Below, piece by piece: positions 42,091 through 54,910 of a stretch of DNA of 64,000 bases. The position numbers and the translations under genes are program-made. The notes below the pieces were generated by a model that was not told the origin of the DNA, did no database searches, and worked only from the letters and a program-made list of their open reading frames with translations. Location of the stretch: assembly GCF_000687475.1 (NCBI RefSeq), contig NC_057322.1:2294001-2358000 (forward strand). Direction: 5' to 3'. This DNA comes from Ustilaginoidea virens. Its lineage: Eukaryota > Ascomycota > Sordariomycetes > Hypocreales > Clavicipitaceae. Positions within the stretch are counted from its first letter, which is position 1; each line of letters opens with the position of its first letter.

Positions 42091-43725
42091 AGGGTCTATT
42101 GCAACTAAAATAGAAATAGGAAATATAGTAGAGGCAGAGGATATAAAAGCAAAAGCATTTAATAATAAGGATTTATATAAGTATAATTAATAAGATAATA
42201 AGCGATAAAAGAAGGGAGATAAGGTTATAAATATATAATACTCCTACTAGGCATTAGCTTATAGTTAGCGGCATTAGCTCCTAGTCGGCATTAATAAGCA
42301 TAGGTTTAGTGTATATATTTAAATTCGGGATGTATATAAAGCCGACGATATGTGTGTTTTATATAGTGGGACTATAAGCCTTGGTGGGGCACCTATTGGT
42401 GACATATATATACCGCGGGCTGCTGTAAGTCAGGTGACAGGCGGCCACCTGACCTAAGCATATATAGCGAGTCGATTCCGCTACTATATATCGGTGCATC
42501 CTCGCACGTAGGAACCATTCTATACTGGCACTATTGGTGCTATATCAAGGGGTACCTATTTATATATAGGGTCGCGCGTGTAGTATAATATACCTATTAA
42601 TCATAAAGCAAAGGTATTCTATTATTTTGCTAATAACTATTTAAGAAAGTAAGAAAGAGGCAAAAGAGAGGAATTACACAATATAGCCTCGGTTATGCGC
42701 GTGCTATAATCACGTGCTTCGGCGCGGTCGGGCCGGGCTGCCCGCATGCCCTACTAGGCATAAGGGGTAAACGGGCAAAAGTGGCCATATCGTACGCAGC
42801 AGCACGCGGCATATCTATCGCAGTATATGCCCAATTGGGCACCTTACGATAGCGATTCTAATAGGCACAGTTATTATAGCTAGGCTAATATAACTACCGA
42901 TTCCAATATTCTATTTCTAGTAAGGTAGATATCGTTTAGTATACCTAATTATATCAGGCCTTTATATATAGCGCGCTATATATCGCCGCGCTACGCCGAG
43001 CACCGCCGCTATATCCGCATCCTTATTGTGTAGTAAATGGCTTGCTTATTCCTACTGCTCTCCCTCTTCGAAGCATATATATAGGTTAGGTAGCTAGGGC
43101 ACTCGCATATACTATATTGCTGAGATATATAGTAATGCCCGATCGCGGCCTTTAACCTTTTACCGGCCTCTTTCCTTTAGACAAGGTACCTACCTATATA
43201 TATAGGGCAGTATAGCTATATAGGTAACCCTCCTATATGTATAGACTAGGTGAAGCTTCGGACCTATAGGTTTAAACTAGCTACCTAGTGCCGCCCCCGT
43301 TAGCAGCGCCCATCCTATCGGCTATATAACCAGTCTTAGCCTAATTGGTTTTATCCTAGCCGACCTTTCAATATACCACCCTAGTAATAGCAGCTCACCT
43401 ATAAAGCCTAAAGTGGGTTTTAGTAGGGGCTGGTAGACTTAGCCTTAGAGTTATCGTAGGAGGGGATAAAGCCTGCCGCCTATCTCTGACTAACCACTCC
43501 TCCCTTATAGCTGCCTCTATAGACTAATTAAGCGAAGGTTGCCTAATATATAGGCCAATATAGGCCTATCTAGACCTATACGTCCGAACTAGCCTCCTAG
43601 TATTACATATACTAATGCAGCCTAAAGCAAGCAATATACTATAGAGATATTATACTACTATATAAGGTTTTTATATTCGCGAACGACCGTATGCTCCTTA
43701 TGCGTAGGCTCGCCTAGGCCTATTC
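42091..43725. other. Non-coding segment of the unit, copy A
   Basis: No coherent frame is seen. A 42,340-42,720 segment with TATA-like sequence, CAGGTGACAGGCGGCCACCTG and TGCATCCTCGCACGTAGGAA looks LTR- or promoter-like. GC-rich CACGTGCTTCGGCGCGGTCG follows, and the palindrome GCCCAATTGGGC lies at about 42,827. It corresponds to 55,561-57,180 in copy B. Confidence 0.4.
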
Positions 43726-44225
43726 GGACCTATAGGTCCTAACCGGCTATGTACGCCACTGGGTCTTAATACAGCCTATATTATGGAATCTACTATAGAC
43801 GCACCATAATATATAGCTTATATCGGCCTATAACCATAATAACCTTCGGTATAGGCTAGCATATACTAGCATAGACTTATTCGGACCTATAGGTCCCAAC
43901 CGGCCACGCAGGCCATTAGATCCTAATACAACCTATGTTATGGAATCTACTATAGACGCACTATAATATATAGCTTATATCGGCCTACGACTATAGTAAC
44001 CTTCGGCATAGGCTAGTATATACTAGTGCAGACCTATTCGGACCTATAGGTCCCAACCGGCTATACAGGCCACTAGATCCCAATACAACCTATATTATGG
44101 AATCTACTATAGACGCACTATGATATATAGCTTGTATCGGCCTACGACTGTAGTAACCTTCGGTATAGGCTAGTATATATTAGTGTAGATTTGTTCGGAC
44201 CTATAGGTCTTAACCGGCCCCTTAG
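43726..44225. repeat. 157-bp tandem array, copy A (3 units plus part)
   Basis: The palindrome GGACCTATAGGTCC recurs at 43726, 43883, 44040 and 44197, exactly 157 bp apart. Units share ATTATGGAATCTACTATAGA and CCTTCGG-ATAGGCTAG. Copy B has palindromes at 57181, 57338 and 57495, i.e. one unit fewer. As 157 is not a multiple of 3, this is not a coding repeat. Confidence 0.9.
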
Positions 44226-44554
44226 ACTACTATATATATGGAAGTTATAAGCACTAGAGTGTATAAGTAATAGGCAGAGGATAACGCGCAAGCCCTAATA
44301 AGATAGCCTATATACTAGTAGGCATGGTGGTGCGGCTCTACTAGTGCGGCTCTGCTACTATAGGTCCTGCAGTAGGGCTAGCAACTCCTAGTGCGGGGAA
44401 AAGCAGGGTATACCTTATAATTCGGTGCGCCGACTTACCTAATACTCTTAAGTTACTACGGAATCATATAGGAACTGCTATTGTAGCTTATTTACTCTTA
44501 TTATAGATAATAGAGAATTATATATATATGATCTAACTATATTTCATCTTAATA

Positions 44555-44640
44555 CCTACTTTTTTTTTTTTTTTCCTATAAATTCGTTTTTTTTTTTTTT
44601 TTTTCCTTTTTTTTTTTTTCCCCTTTTATTCCTCCTTTCT
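44555..44640. repeat. Poly-T tracts before the Cys-rich fossil ORF
   Basis: Three T-runs separated by CC-containing breaks directly precede the ORF at 44,673. Copy B keeps the first run and a C/T-rich replacement for the others (57,858-57,945). Pyrimidine-rich leaders are common upstream of fungal start codons. Confidence 0.7.
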
Positions 44641-44672
44641 TCTTTTTTATACTAATAATTAAAATAGATATA

Positions 44673-45740
44673 ATGGCTTAACCTACCTCGGCTGCAGATG
44701 CTATAAAATATAGTATAAAGAAAGAGTTAATTATCCCTATGGTATTATTTAGTATATTCAATAAGCTATTTACAAACCTTTATGTATTAACCTATAGGAG
44801 GATTATTAGTAGACTAGACGCTTAAACCTATCTGCCCGATAGGCTTACTAATAAAACTATCCAAATAGAAGACTAGGACGCTCTTATATAAGTATCGCCC
44901 GTATAGCTATGCTATAACTGCGCATACGATAGATTCATCTCTAGGTTCTTATACTGCACTAGTATATAAGACGGTAGCTCTTGCGATTAGTATTTACTCT
45001 ACGGCTGCTACTGCCTCAGAAAGAGTAAGTTAATTATACACTAGGAGATATTAGCCGGCAAATACCTTACGCTCCTCGATATAATATATAATAGAACCAG
45101 CCTTTAGAAGCTAATCGATAGTGCTACTGCCCGCCCGCCTAGCGCTAATGAAATATTAATAATAATAATAACGCCAGCGTTCTAATCTATAGTAGCTATA
45201 TTCCTCCGATACTTCGCGATAGCCGAAAGATGCCTATAAATGCTATATATCGAGGCGATAGAGTTCAAAAAGGCTATATACTAGAAGTATTTTTTGCATA
45301 TTATGAACCCTTTTATATACTATCCCTATCTAGCCTATTGGGACTTTAAAAGGGATATCGCTAAGTCTCTTTACTAATAGCATTAGAAGTGCTTTAGCCG
45401 ACTATACCCTATATAATTACTCCGCTATATCCCTCCCCCCCCTAGTAGCATCGCTTCTTTTTATACTAGTAGTATCGCGTCCCCCCCCCCCTTACCTACT
45501 AATAGTATGCTCTATGATATAGATAAGGATTAGGAATTTATAAAAATAGGCATTAGCACCTGTTTTAGCGCCTATAATAATAGCAATGCAAAAGATGCCG
45601 CATACGATAACTATAGTAGTAGCTATTTTGAAGATAGATTCTACTTTAAAGATAATATTATATTATAGGAGTATAATTTAACTCATAAGTATTAATAATA
45701 CGAATATATGCTGCTAGGCGCGTAGCAGTAGGAGGTGATT
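44673..45740 (+). pseudogene. Cys-rich fossil ORF, copy A
   Basis: ATG at 44673, about 355 codons, all interruptions TAA/TAG. The N-terminal part reads KELIIPMVLFSIFNKLF and LTYRRIISRLDA. A Cys cluster follows: CYNC, FLYC, SSCD and GCYC, suggesting a zinc-binding domain not of the Zn2Cys6 pattern. Then come FLRYFAIAERCLQMLYIEAI, IASPPPPLPTNS and an acidic end. In copy B the start codon has become ATA and most Tyr/Gln differences are transitions. No family recognised; a DNA-binding or transposition protein of the unit is one guess. Confidence 0.45.
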
Positions 45741-46179
45741 TACTTTTTTTATTTTTATTAACCACTAATAGGAAATATAAGGTGGCGTTTTATTTTATTT
45801 TTTTCGTTTTTAGCTAATACTAGGGGGGGGGGCTATATTACTCGGCATATAACTTAGGTGCATTCGCAGGCATTTTGCTTTACGTTTTATCGAACGACTA
45901 TAGGGGGATATATTTTTACTTAGTATAGCATTATGTTAGATGCAAATATATAGTATAGATAGATGCATACCTATATAGCTAACTACGAATTGAGAGTATG
46001 TTACTATATATATGCGCTATAATACGATAAGCTATACGGGTGGTAGGGTAGTTCAGACCTATAGGTCCTAACCGGGCTATATAGTCGCACTATAGCATCG
46101 CCCTCTAACCTACTAAGGTTGCATATATATGCTATGGTGACTACTATATAAGTAGCGTGGCCTAGCCTACGTGCCTAAC

Positions 46180-46760
46180 TATATTCCAATGGGGAGGGGG
46201 GTGTTAGATATTAGAAACCTAGGTTGATCCGAGACCTTAGTCTAATATAATTCCGACCTAATGATCCTCTTCTCCTTCTTCCCTAATAGGCTCTATATAG
46301 TAGTTTATTATTATATATAAGAATAAGATATATTAATTATTACGACTTAACCGGGGGGGCATAGTAGTTAGAGTCTTCTAGTAATATAGAGAACGCCTAT
46401 TGATATATATAGTCTCTATGACTACTTACTCTATAAAGACCTATATACTAACCTCCCTAACGGTAAAGCTTACCAGCTTTATTCTAAGCTGCCAGAATAC
46501 AGAGGGGGGCATTACAGCAGATAGTACCTTATAATAGTATATAGCGCGTGGTATTATGAATACTTTCTATAGAACCTATAGTGCTATAGCCTTATATCTT
46601 GCCTTTATATCTGCTCTTACCCTTTTTATCTTTTCTAGTTAATCAGTAGTATAAAGACACCGTTAAAGTATTGCTTATTACTATAGTCTATAGAGAAGGT
46701 ACTATTACTATTTTATAGGATTTATATATTATAGATAATAAAGCATAATAGAATGGCGAC
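46180..46760 (+). pseudogene. Unidentified fossil ORF near the right end of the unit, copy A
   Basis: Coherent with TAG/TAA as Gln: LDIRNLG, NSDLMILFSFFPNRLYIV, TPIDIYSLYDYLLYKDLYTN and LPNGKAYQLYSKLPEYRGGH. No motif recognised. Copy B counterpart at 59,490-60,050. Then a pyrimidine-rich stretch (46,890-47,160) ends the unit; the 73-codon frame at 46,898 is low-complexity and not called. Confidence 0.3.
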
Positions 46761-47964
46761 GAAGTAGGCGAGCAGGAGAACCGGCTTAGACTTATAGGTC
46801 TAAACTAAAACCACCCGCGATTTATAGCTATGCACCTAACCTTATCGTATATGCTTGCCTATTTAGCAGCAGAAGCGAGGCCTATTAAAGCAGAGAATTG
46901 ATATATTTCCTGCCTTTATTTTCCCTTTACCTTCTTTTTGCCTTCCTGCCTTTACTTTCTTTTTACCTTTACTCTTATTCCCTTAATTTCTTTCTCCTAT
47001 ATAAAGCCTTGACTTCTCCCTCTCTTTTTCTTTTCTTTCCCCCTTATTATAACTTATACTCTTTTTTTCTTATCTTACTATTTACCCTGCCTTTTTCTCT
47101 CTTTTCCTCTTTTATATAAATAAGCTTTAGTATATCCCGCCCTTCTTCCTTTTTATCCTCTTTATAATACTATTTCCCCGCTAGCGACTAGTATTTTATA
47201 TATTATATACCGCTATACTTTATCAGAGTCCCTTCTGGGGGCAGGGTCAGGCCAATAGGTCGCAGGTTCGGTACATACAGATGCGCGCAAATTTTCGCGT
47301 GCACGCAAAGTACCGCTCCACTAAAAAAAAAATTTCCTGGCTTAATTCAGACAAGTGAGGGGCAACTAGTCGCATAGAGTACCAGTACATTAAAAGGCGC
47401 GCAAATTTTTGCGTGCACGTAAAGTACCACTCTACAATTGAGGGGCAACTGGTTGCTCTGCTCTAAGTAGCAACCATTCGCATAAAGTACTTATATATAG
47501 AGAGCCACGCAAAATTCGCGTGCACATAAAGTACCACTCTATAAATAAGGGGCAACCGTTCGTATAAAGTACTAGTACATATAGAGCCACGCAAAATTCG
47601 CGTGTATATAAAGTACTACTCTACAAATAAGGGGCAACTATTTGCCTAAGCAACCATTTACCTAAAAAACTATTTACCTAGGCAACTATTTTACTAAGTA
47701 ACTATTTGCCTAGGCAACTATTAGTATATATAGAGGCACGCAAATTTTCGCGTATATATAAAGTACCGCTCTATAATTAAGGGGCAACCATTTCCCTAGG
47801 CAAATACTTATAAAAGCACGCAAAATCTATATGTATATAAAGTACCGCTCTTTAAGTGACTATTTAACTAAAGTATCACTATATACTATGCACTATTAAA
47901 CTCGCGTATATATAAAGTATCTGACTATCGTTGTTTTTTTAAGCTAAATCTAGAAAATCATCTG

Positions 47965-49090
47965 GCGATAGGAGTATTATACCTACGTACCTACTAAATA
48001 TTAAATCGACTCAATACATACTCATATACGCTAAATTTCGCGTGCATATAAAGTACCGCTTTACAATAAAGGGCAACTATTTGCTCCCTAGGGCAACCAG
48101 TTGAGTAAAGTATTACTATATACTATACACTATTAAACTCGCGTGCATATAAAGTATCCGACTATCGTTATTTTTTTAAGCTAAATCTGGAAAATCCTCT
48201 AGCGATAGGGGTATTATACCTATATACCTACCAAATATTAAATCGACTTAATACATACTCATATGCGCTAAATTTCGCGTATATATAAAGTACCGCTCTA
48301 CAATAAGGGGCAACCATTTACTCCCTAGGGCAACCAGTTAAGTAAAGTATTACTACATACTATACACTATTAAACTCGCGTGCATATAAAGTATCCGACT
48401 ATCGTTGTTTTTTTAAGCTAAATCTAGAAAATCCTTTGGCGACAGGGGTATTATACCTACGTACCTACCAAATATTAAATCGACTTAGTATATACTTATA
48501 TGCGCTAAATTTCGTATGCATATAAAGTACCGCTCTACAATAAGGGGCAACTATTTGCTCCCTAGGGCAACCAGTTGAGTAAAATATCACTATATACTAT
48601 ATACTATTAAACTCGCGTGCACGTAAAGTATCCGACTATCGTTATTTTTTTAAGCTAAATCTGGAAAATCCTCTGGCGACAGGGGTGTTATACCTATATA
48701 CCTACTAAATATTAAATCGACTCAGTATATGCTTATATGCGCTAAATTTCGCGTGCACATAAAGTACCGCTCTACAATAAGGGGCAACCATTTGCTCCCT
48801 AGGGCAACCAGTTAAGTAAAGTATCACTATATACTATGCACTATTAAACTCGCATATACGTAAAGTATCCGACTATCGTTGTTTTTTTAAGCCAAATCTG
48901 GAAAATCCTCTAGCGATAGGGGTATTATACCTACATACCTACTAAATATTAAATCGACTCAGTATATACTCGTATGCGCTAAATTTCGCGTGCATATAAA
49001 GTACCGCTCTATAAGTAAAAGGCAAACATTTGACTAAAGTATCACTATATATTATGCACTATAAAATTCGCGTGCATATAAAGTATCCTA
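47965..49090. repeat. 237-bp tandem array, copy B (5 units)
   Basis: Anchors GCGATAGG/GCGACAGG at 47965, 48202, 48439, 48676 and 48913, each exactly 237 bp apart. Preceded by the shorter related repeats at 47,225-47,960. Confidence 0.92.
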
Positions 49091-49522
49091 AAGGCGCGCA
49101 AGCAATATACGTGATCACCTTACTGTAAAGGCTGGCAGGGGATTCGGCAAAAGGCGCGCAAGCAATACACGTGACCTCACTCTAAAGGCATGCAGTGCAT
49201 ACAGCAAAAGGCGCGCAAGCAATACACGTGACCTCACTCTAAAGGCATGCAGGGCATACAGCAAAAGGCGTGCAAGCAATACACATGACCTCACTCTAAA
49301 GGCATATAGTGCATACAGTAAAAGGCGCGCAAGCAATACACATAACCTCACTCTAAAGGCATACAGTGCATACAGCAAAAGGCGCGCAAGCAATATATAT
49401 AACCTCACTCTAAAGGCATGTAGGGCATACAGCAAAAGGCGCGCAAGCAATACACATAACCTTACTCTAAACACAGGCAGACGCGCTATTAGTATATATA
49501 ATATTACCCTAAAGGCATACAC
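49090..49522 (-). repeat. 57-bp tandem array, copy B
   Basis: Units at 49093, 49153, 49210, 49267, 49325, 49381 and 49438. Less RIP than copy A (GCAAGCAATACACGTGACCT retained), so this copy is nearer the ancestral unit. The minus-strand frame 49115-49522 is again 135 codons (HAFRVRSRVLLARLLLYAL repeat), matching copy A in length. Confidence 0.88.
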
Positions 49523-49529
49523 ATCAAAT

Positions 49530-50790
49530 AAACCACTTCAGACCTGCAGGTCCCAACTATACTATTGATTTAGTAGAAGTAAGATATATCTTCTTTATTC
49601 GTTTATTATTTCCCTTTATATACGCACCCTATATTATAATAGGTACCCTTTAATTCCCAATACTAGTACTACCACTCTATAGCATATAGCGCTTTATATA
49701 TATATCGTACTACTATATATTACCTTGTATATTTATCTCTTCGGACCTGCAGGTCCTAGTAAGGCTTATATACCTACCTCTTCGGACCTATAGGTCCCAG
49801 TAAGGCTTATATACCTACCTCTTCGGACCTATAGGTCCTAGTAAGGCTTGCATGCTTATTTATTCGGACCTATAGGTCCTAATAGGCTTCTATCTATACT
49901 AGGCGAAGCGGTAATAAGGAGGAAAAGGGCAGATAGCGCTATATCTAACGATATAGCCTTTTTATATATGCGTGCCGCAGTTATATATGCGTGCTGCGGT
50001 TATATAGGCAGCCGTGGCCGTACCGCGGCCTCATATACTATATACCTAGTTAGATACGCTAAATAACTAGCTGACTAACCGACTGACTAATAATTCTAAT
50101 AGCGTTATTACCTTACTTCTTACTATTTACTACCTTATAACCTTCTTCTTTACTAGCTTTATTCTTAATCTCTTTACGCACTACCCTTTATACTAATACT
50201 CTCCTTCTTCTTCTTTACCTTTACTCTTTTTTTTCTTTCTTATTTTTACTCTCCTCTTTCTTCTTTACTTTTATTTTCTTCTTTCTTTTTTATATATTAC
50301 TCTCTTCCTTCTTTTTTATACTTTATTCTCTTCCTTCTTTCTTATATATTACTCTCTTTTTTCTTTCTTATACTTTACTCTCTTCCTTCTTTTTTATACT
50401 TTACTCTCTTCCTTCTTTCTTATACTTTACTCTCCTCCTTATAGGATATAATTTAGGCTTGCATATATATTATTCAGACCTATAGGTCCCAATAGGGCTT
50501 GCATGCTTATTTATTCAGACCTGCAGGTCCTATAGGGCTTGCATGCTTATTTATTCAGACCTATAGGTCCCAATAGGCTTCTATCTATACTAGGCGAAAC
50601 GGGAAAAAGGAGGAAAAGGGCGGATAGCGCTATATCTAACGATATAGCCTTTATATATATATATACGGCAGTCATATATGCGTGCCGCAGTTACGTATAC
50701 GTGCCGCAGATATAAGTGCGTACTAGGGTCACGTGAGCAGCCGCTGCCATAACGCGGCTATATATGCTATATACCTATGTACCTATTAGG
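49530..50790. repeat. Palindrome-rich block, copy B
   Basis: GACCTATAGGTC and the less mutated GACCTGCAGGTC (49541, 49745, 50519) recur. Fewer units than in copy A between 50,470 and 50,580. A polypyrimidine tract is at 50,190-50,440. Confidence 0.75.
49848..50066 (+). other. 72-codon ORF conserved in both unit copies (copy B)
   Basis: Counterpart of 36110-36328 with IGPNRLLSILGEAVIRRKRA and the same stop position. Several residues look less RIP-altered (Arg/Cys retained). No family recognised. Confidence 0.35.
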
Positions 50791-51075
50791 TATGCTTATT
50801 ACTTCCTATAATTCACTACTACCTTACGACCTTCTTCTTTACCAGCTTAATTTATAGCCTCTTTATCTACTACCCGCTATACTTATACTCCCTTCCTTCT
50901 TCTTTACCTTTACTCTTTTCTTTTACTTTTACTTTTATCCTTTTTCTTTTCTTTTACTCTTTTCTATCTTCCTTTCCTTTACTTTTATCTTTCTTTCTTA
51001 CCCTCTACTTTCTTCCCTCTAAAATATAATTTCCCTACTCTATCGCCGGATTATAATACCTATATTATTATATCA

Positions 51076-51960
51076 ATGCCTCGGCCCCATAAATATTTTC
51101 ATAAGGTTAGTAATATCATAAGTAGGTATAAAGAATTCCTTAAAAATAACTTGGTTAATACAGAGCTATAGGATCGTTATCCTAGCAAAATGCCAGTTTA
51201 TACATCGCTATATAAGCAACGGCTTGCCCGGTCTAATATTATATCATCCTAGCAAAATGCTAGTTCGCATATCCCTATATAAAGATTAGCTCGGCCTATC
51301 TACTACTACATCATCCTTAACGAGATAGGGGTACCTATCAATAAGCTGCAGAAAATAATTTATCAGCAATATTACTCGTATATAAGATCGACCACGCCTA
51401 TATCGCTACACCCAGGCTTTTACTATACTTACCTTATAGGATAGGCAGTAAGAGCGCACAAGAATATCGCTATTAGCGAAGGATTCTATATTAGCGGCAA
51501 AATGCCAATTATTAGTCATTATATATAAGCAGTATTACTCATACGCGAGATTAACCACGCCTATATCGCTATATCCGGCTATCTACTATACCCACTTTAC
51601 ACGATAGTAAGTAAGAACGCACAAGAATATCACTACTAGCGAAAGATTTTATATTAGCGGGAAACCGCCAACGCCTATCCACTACTATATAGTTGATCTT
51701 ATATATGAGTAATATTGCTGATAATAGTAGAATACGGCCGGGTGTAGCCATATAGGCGTTATCCTAAACGAGATGGGGGTGCCTATAATTAAGCTACAAA
51801 AGATAATATACTAGTAATATTACTCATACACAAGATCGACTATACTTATATCGCTACATCCGGCCGTCTATTACGCCTACCTTGCCAAATAGCAAGCAAA
51901 AGCGCACGAAAACATCGCGACTAGTAAAAGAGTATAGATTAGCGGCAAAACATATATACC
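51076..51960 (+). pseudogene. Argonaute PIWI C-terminal modules, copy B
   Basis: The better-preserved counterpart of 37460-38340. The main module at 51,255-51,495 reads SSHIPIQ, LARPIYYYIILNEIGVP, NKLQKIIYQQYYSYIRSTTP, ISLHPGFYYTYL and VRAHKNIAISEG. Retained His residues strengthen the PIWI match. Shifted-frame tails follow at about 51,520-51,640 and 51,755-51,940. Confidence 0.62.
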
Positions 51961-51964
51961 ATTT

Positions 51965-53125
51965 TCGGCAATAACGAAAAGATATTTAGTTATAAAGACT
52001 TAAGGATTACATTATAATACCGAGCAAATAATATAAGACTATATATAGAAACCATCTATAGCAAGAAGTTGAAACCGCCGATTAGCGTTAATAAGCCTAT
52101 AGATATTAATACTCTACTTTAAGAGGGAAACTATCTGCCTAAAAGTAAGCTACCCCCATCTTTGCCATATAGCATATACTAACTAGGTCTAGTTACCTTT
52201 ATAAAAGGTTCCAACTTTAAAAATAGCGCTTAATAACTCAGCAATAACTAGACACCTCCTAGCACTCTTTATAAAACTATCGAGGGATTAAATAGAAAAT
52301 ATAAAGTCTAGAAGGGCAGCTTAGCTAACCCTATAGTTTCATAGCTGAATATATATATCCAAATCTTAGTTCCTCTTTTTATCGAAGGCGGTTCTTATAT
52401 TAGCTAGGACCCTAATTTAGACTTACCTACGCCAGACTTATCTAATACAGACTATTAGACCGTTTTTTTCCTATACTATACACAAAAGTCGACTAATAAA
52501 CCAGAAAAGACTAGTTCGCATATCGCTATATAAGGAATACATCGGCCTATACACTACCATATTATCCTAAACGAGATTAGGGTGCCTTTTAATAACCTAT
52601 AGAAAATAATATATCAGTAATCTTATTTATACGCAAGATCGATATCGCCTATATGGCTATACCCGGCCTTTTACTATATATACCTTATAGTATAGCGAAT
52701 AAGAGCGTAAGTATTCTTTAACGAGGTAAAGGATATATATAGGGAAACATCTATTACTAAATAAATTAATAAAGATAATAATAAACTAATCCCGGATAGC
52801 AATAATAGACGAGGCCAAGTAGAGTTAGCAATACCTACTCGGCTGCGTTTAGAGCTAACTAGCGGGACTATCTATATAGTCCTTAGCCTTATCGGGAGGG
52901 ACTTGGTATAATAAGTAAAGACTGGGGATTAATCTAGTAGATTTCTCGTATATTTATGCGAATATAAGCCATCGTCACTAGGCTCTCTTTTCCAGGTTAT
53001 TAGGATATCATTCCTATAAGCGACACTATAAGAACTAGATGTATTAACTTTATTTATAGTTACGGAGAGAAGGACCTAAGAATATCGCAATTAGCGAAAG
53101 ATTCTATATTGGCGGCAAAAAGCCA
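51965..53125 (+). pseudogene. Hat1-like/PIWI chimera, copy B
   Basis: Same frame and junction as copy A. Hat1-type landmarks FIEGGSYI (family FIEGGS-x-I) and D-[TAG]-TVFFLY are followed by SSYIAIQGI-x-RP and the PIWI tail. Interrupted by TAA/TAG at Gln/Trp positions. The TGA seen in copy A near 39,298 is TAA here, in keeping with an ancestral Trp codon hit by RIP. Confidence 0.6.
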
Positions 53126-54310
53126 ACTCTTAATAATTATATATTAGCACTATTACTTATACGCTAGATCGGCCACTCCTCTATCGCTATACCTGCCCGT
53201 TTTCTATATATACCTTGCTAAATAGCAAGCAAAAGCGCATAAGAATATCGCAACCAGCAAAGGATTCTAGCTTAGCGGCAAAATACCACCCGACTTTTAG
53301 TTATAATATATTAACTTCGTTTGCGGTTATAGAGAGAAAGACCTTAGAGTTAACTAATTAGCAAGGGGAATAGCTCTACCTAGCGCTAACGAGACTTAGG
53401 CCCCTAAGTTTAGGTCCTTTAGCAGCATTAGCTCTTTTTTTCACTACCTAACTCGATATAGAGGTATCCCTAGGCTGTAGGCATTCCGTCTAGCTTATTA
53501 ACGGCTAAAGAAGATAATAGCTAAAGAAGATAATAGCTAAAAAAGATAATTATTACGGCCCCTAGGCTATAGGCATTCTATCTAGCTTATTAACGGCGGA
53601 AGAAAATAACAACTAAAGAAGATAAATATTACGGCCTTTAGGCATTAACAATTTTCTATAGTGGCGCAACCGCGTAGTGCGGGGCAACATCACTTGCCAG
53701 CTAATAGCAGCCGTCTGCCCCGCTCACCTAAACTATACACTATATATGCACTGTATAGCTAGGCATGCTTCAGTCTTAGTATATAGTATGGCTTTACCTA
53801 GCTGCTCTAACTTCCCTTTTCTACCTCTTATCCGCCTTAATTAGCAGTAAAATACCAACTAACTAATAATTATTCTATATTAATATAGGCATAAAGGAGA
53901 ACTGCGGTTCTCTATAAACCTCGATGAAAACAAGCAGCCAGCCGGTACTCTAGTACGAGATTCAATACGCTTTCTCGTCACACTACAAGCTACAACTAAA
54001 GTGCATATTAGCCACTCTTACCTTATAATCTTCCTAATGCCTAACTACTACTAATCAGTATAGGTATAAAGGAGAACTACGGTTCTTTATAAACCTCGAT
54101 GAAAATAGGCAGCTAGCTAGTGCTTTAGTACGAGATTCAGCACACTTTCTTATCACGCTGCAAGCTATAACTAAAGTGCATATTAGCCACTCTTGAGATA
54201 ATATACTAGCAATATTACTCGTACGCGAGATCGACTACGCCTATATCGCTACATCCGGCCGTTTACTACGCCCACCTTACCAGATAGCAAGTAAGAGCGC
54301 TAATTCTATA
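53125..54310 (+). pseudogene. Later PIWI-tail modules and short repeats, copy B
   Basis: PIWI-tail modules at about 53,140-53,280 and 54,185-54,300 match those at 39,520 and 40,570. Between them lie the same triple GCTAAAGAAGATAATA repeat and the ~175-bp duplication as in copy A. Confidence 0.5.
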
Positions 54311-54389
54311 TAGGCTGCAGGCCTTACTTAGTATACCTTTACTAATTTACCGCAAATAGACAAAGAGAGCATTCTAGGGGCTATAATAT

Positions 54390-54910
54390 AGCGCTAGGCG
54401 ATAAGGAATCCGCTCCCTAGGATACGAAAGGCTAAAGCGAATAGCTACTATAGCATATATATAGACTCGCTCCTTCAACTAAATATCATAGCGGCATTTA
54501 ATATAGTGATTATACCCGCCTTATCTACTTACCCCTAAATAAAGGACTCCTACTATATAGAGAAGATCCGCAACGGACCTAAGAGCTACCGCTTAATTAC
54601 TAAGGCCAACGGAGCCATATTCAAGCTATACTATACGCATAGCAGCACGATAATTAAGCCTATAACGGCCGAGGAGGAAGGTTTCGCTAAGCCTAAGCCT
54701 GTCTACCTACTTACCAGCAGCAGCCCAGACGAGCAGTAGATATAGTAGCGCTTTAGGGACATGGCTAAGAAGGGGAATATAGAGCCGCCTATCGTGGCAG
54801 CAGACTGGCTTATAGATGTAGCTATAGCGCAGTAAGTGCGATTTAAAGATAAGTTTCTAATTAAAAACTTTAGCCGAAAGACTCTTTCTTATAAAAGTAT
54901 TAACCTATAA
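54390..54910 (+). pseudogene. Unidentified fossil ORF, copy B
   Basis: Counterpart of 40780-41300 (VYLLTSSSPDEQ, IEPPIVAADWLIDVAIAQ). Family unknown; a BRCT-like guess is weak. Confidence 0.35.

Larger units (their letters stand above)
34940..47224. repeat. 13.3-kb composite unit, copy A, main part
   Basis: Resumes in the fourth 237-bp unit after the LINE and runs to CTATACTTTATC at 47224, where copy B starts without spacer. It matches 48,676-60,531 throughout, with the same order of arrays and fossil ORFs (for example 35377/49115 and 36110/49848 share one offset). Length differences come from tandem arrays. RIP-type transitions dominate the divergence. Confidence 0.88.

Noticed and set aside
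46898..47119. 73-codon Phe/Leu/Tyr-rich + frame
   Set aside because: A pyrimidine-rich tract read as codons; copy B does not keep it open.
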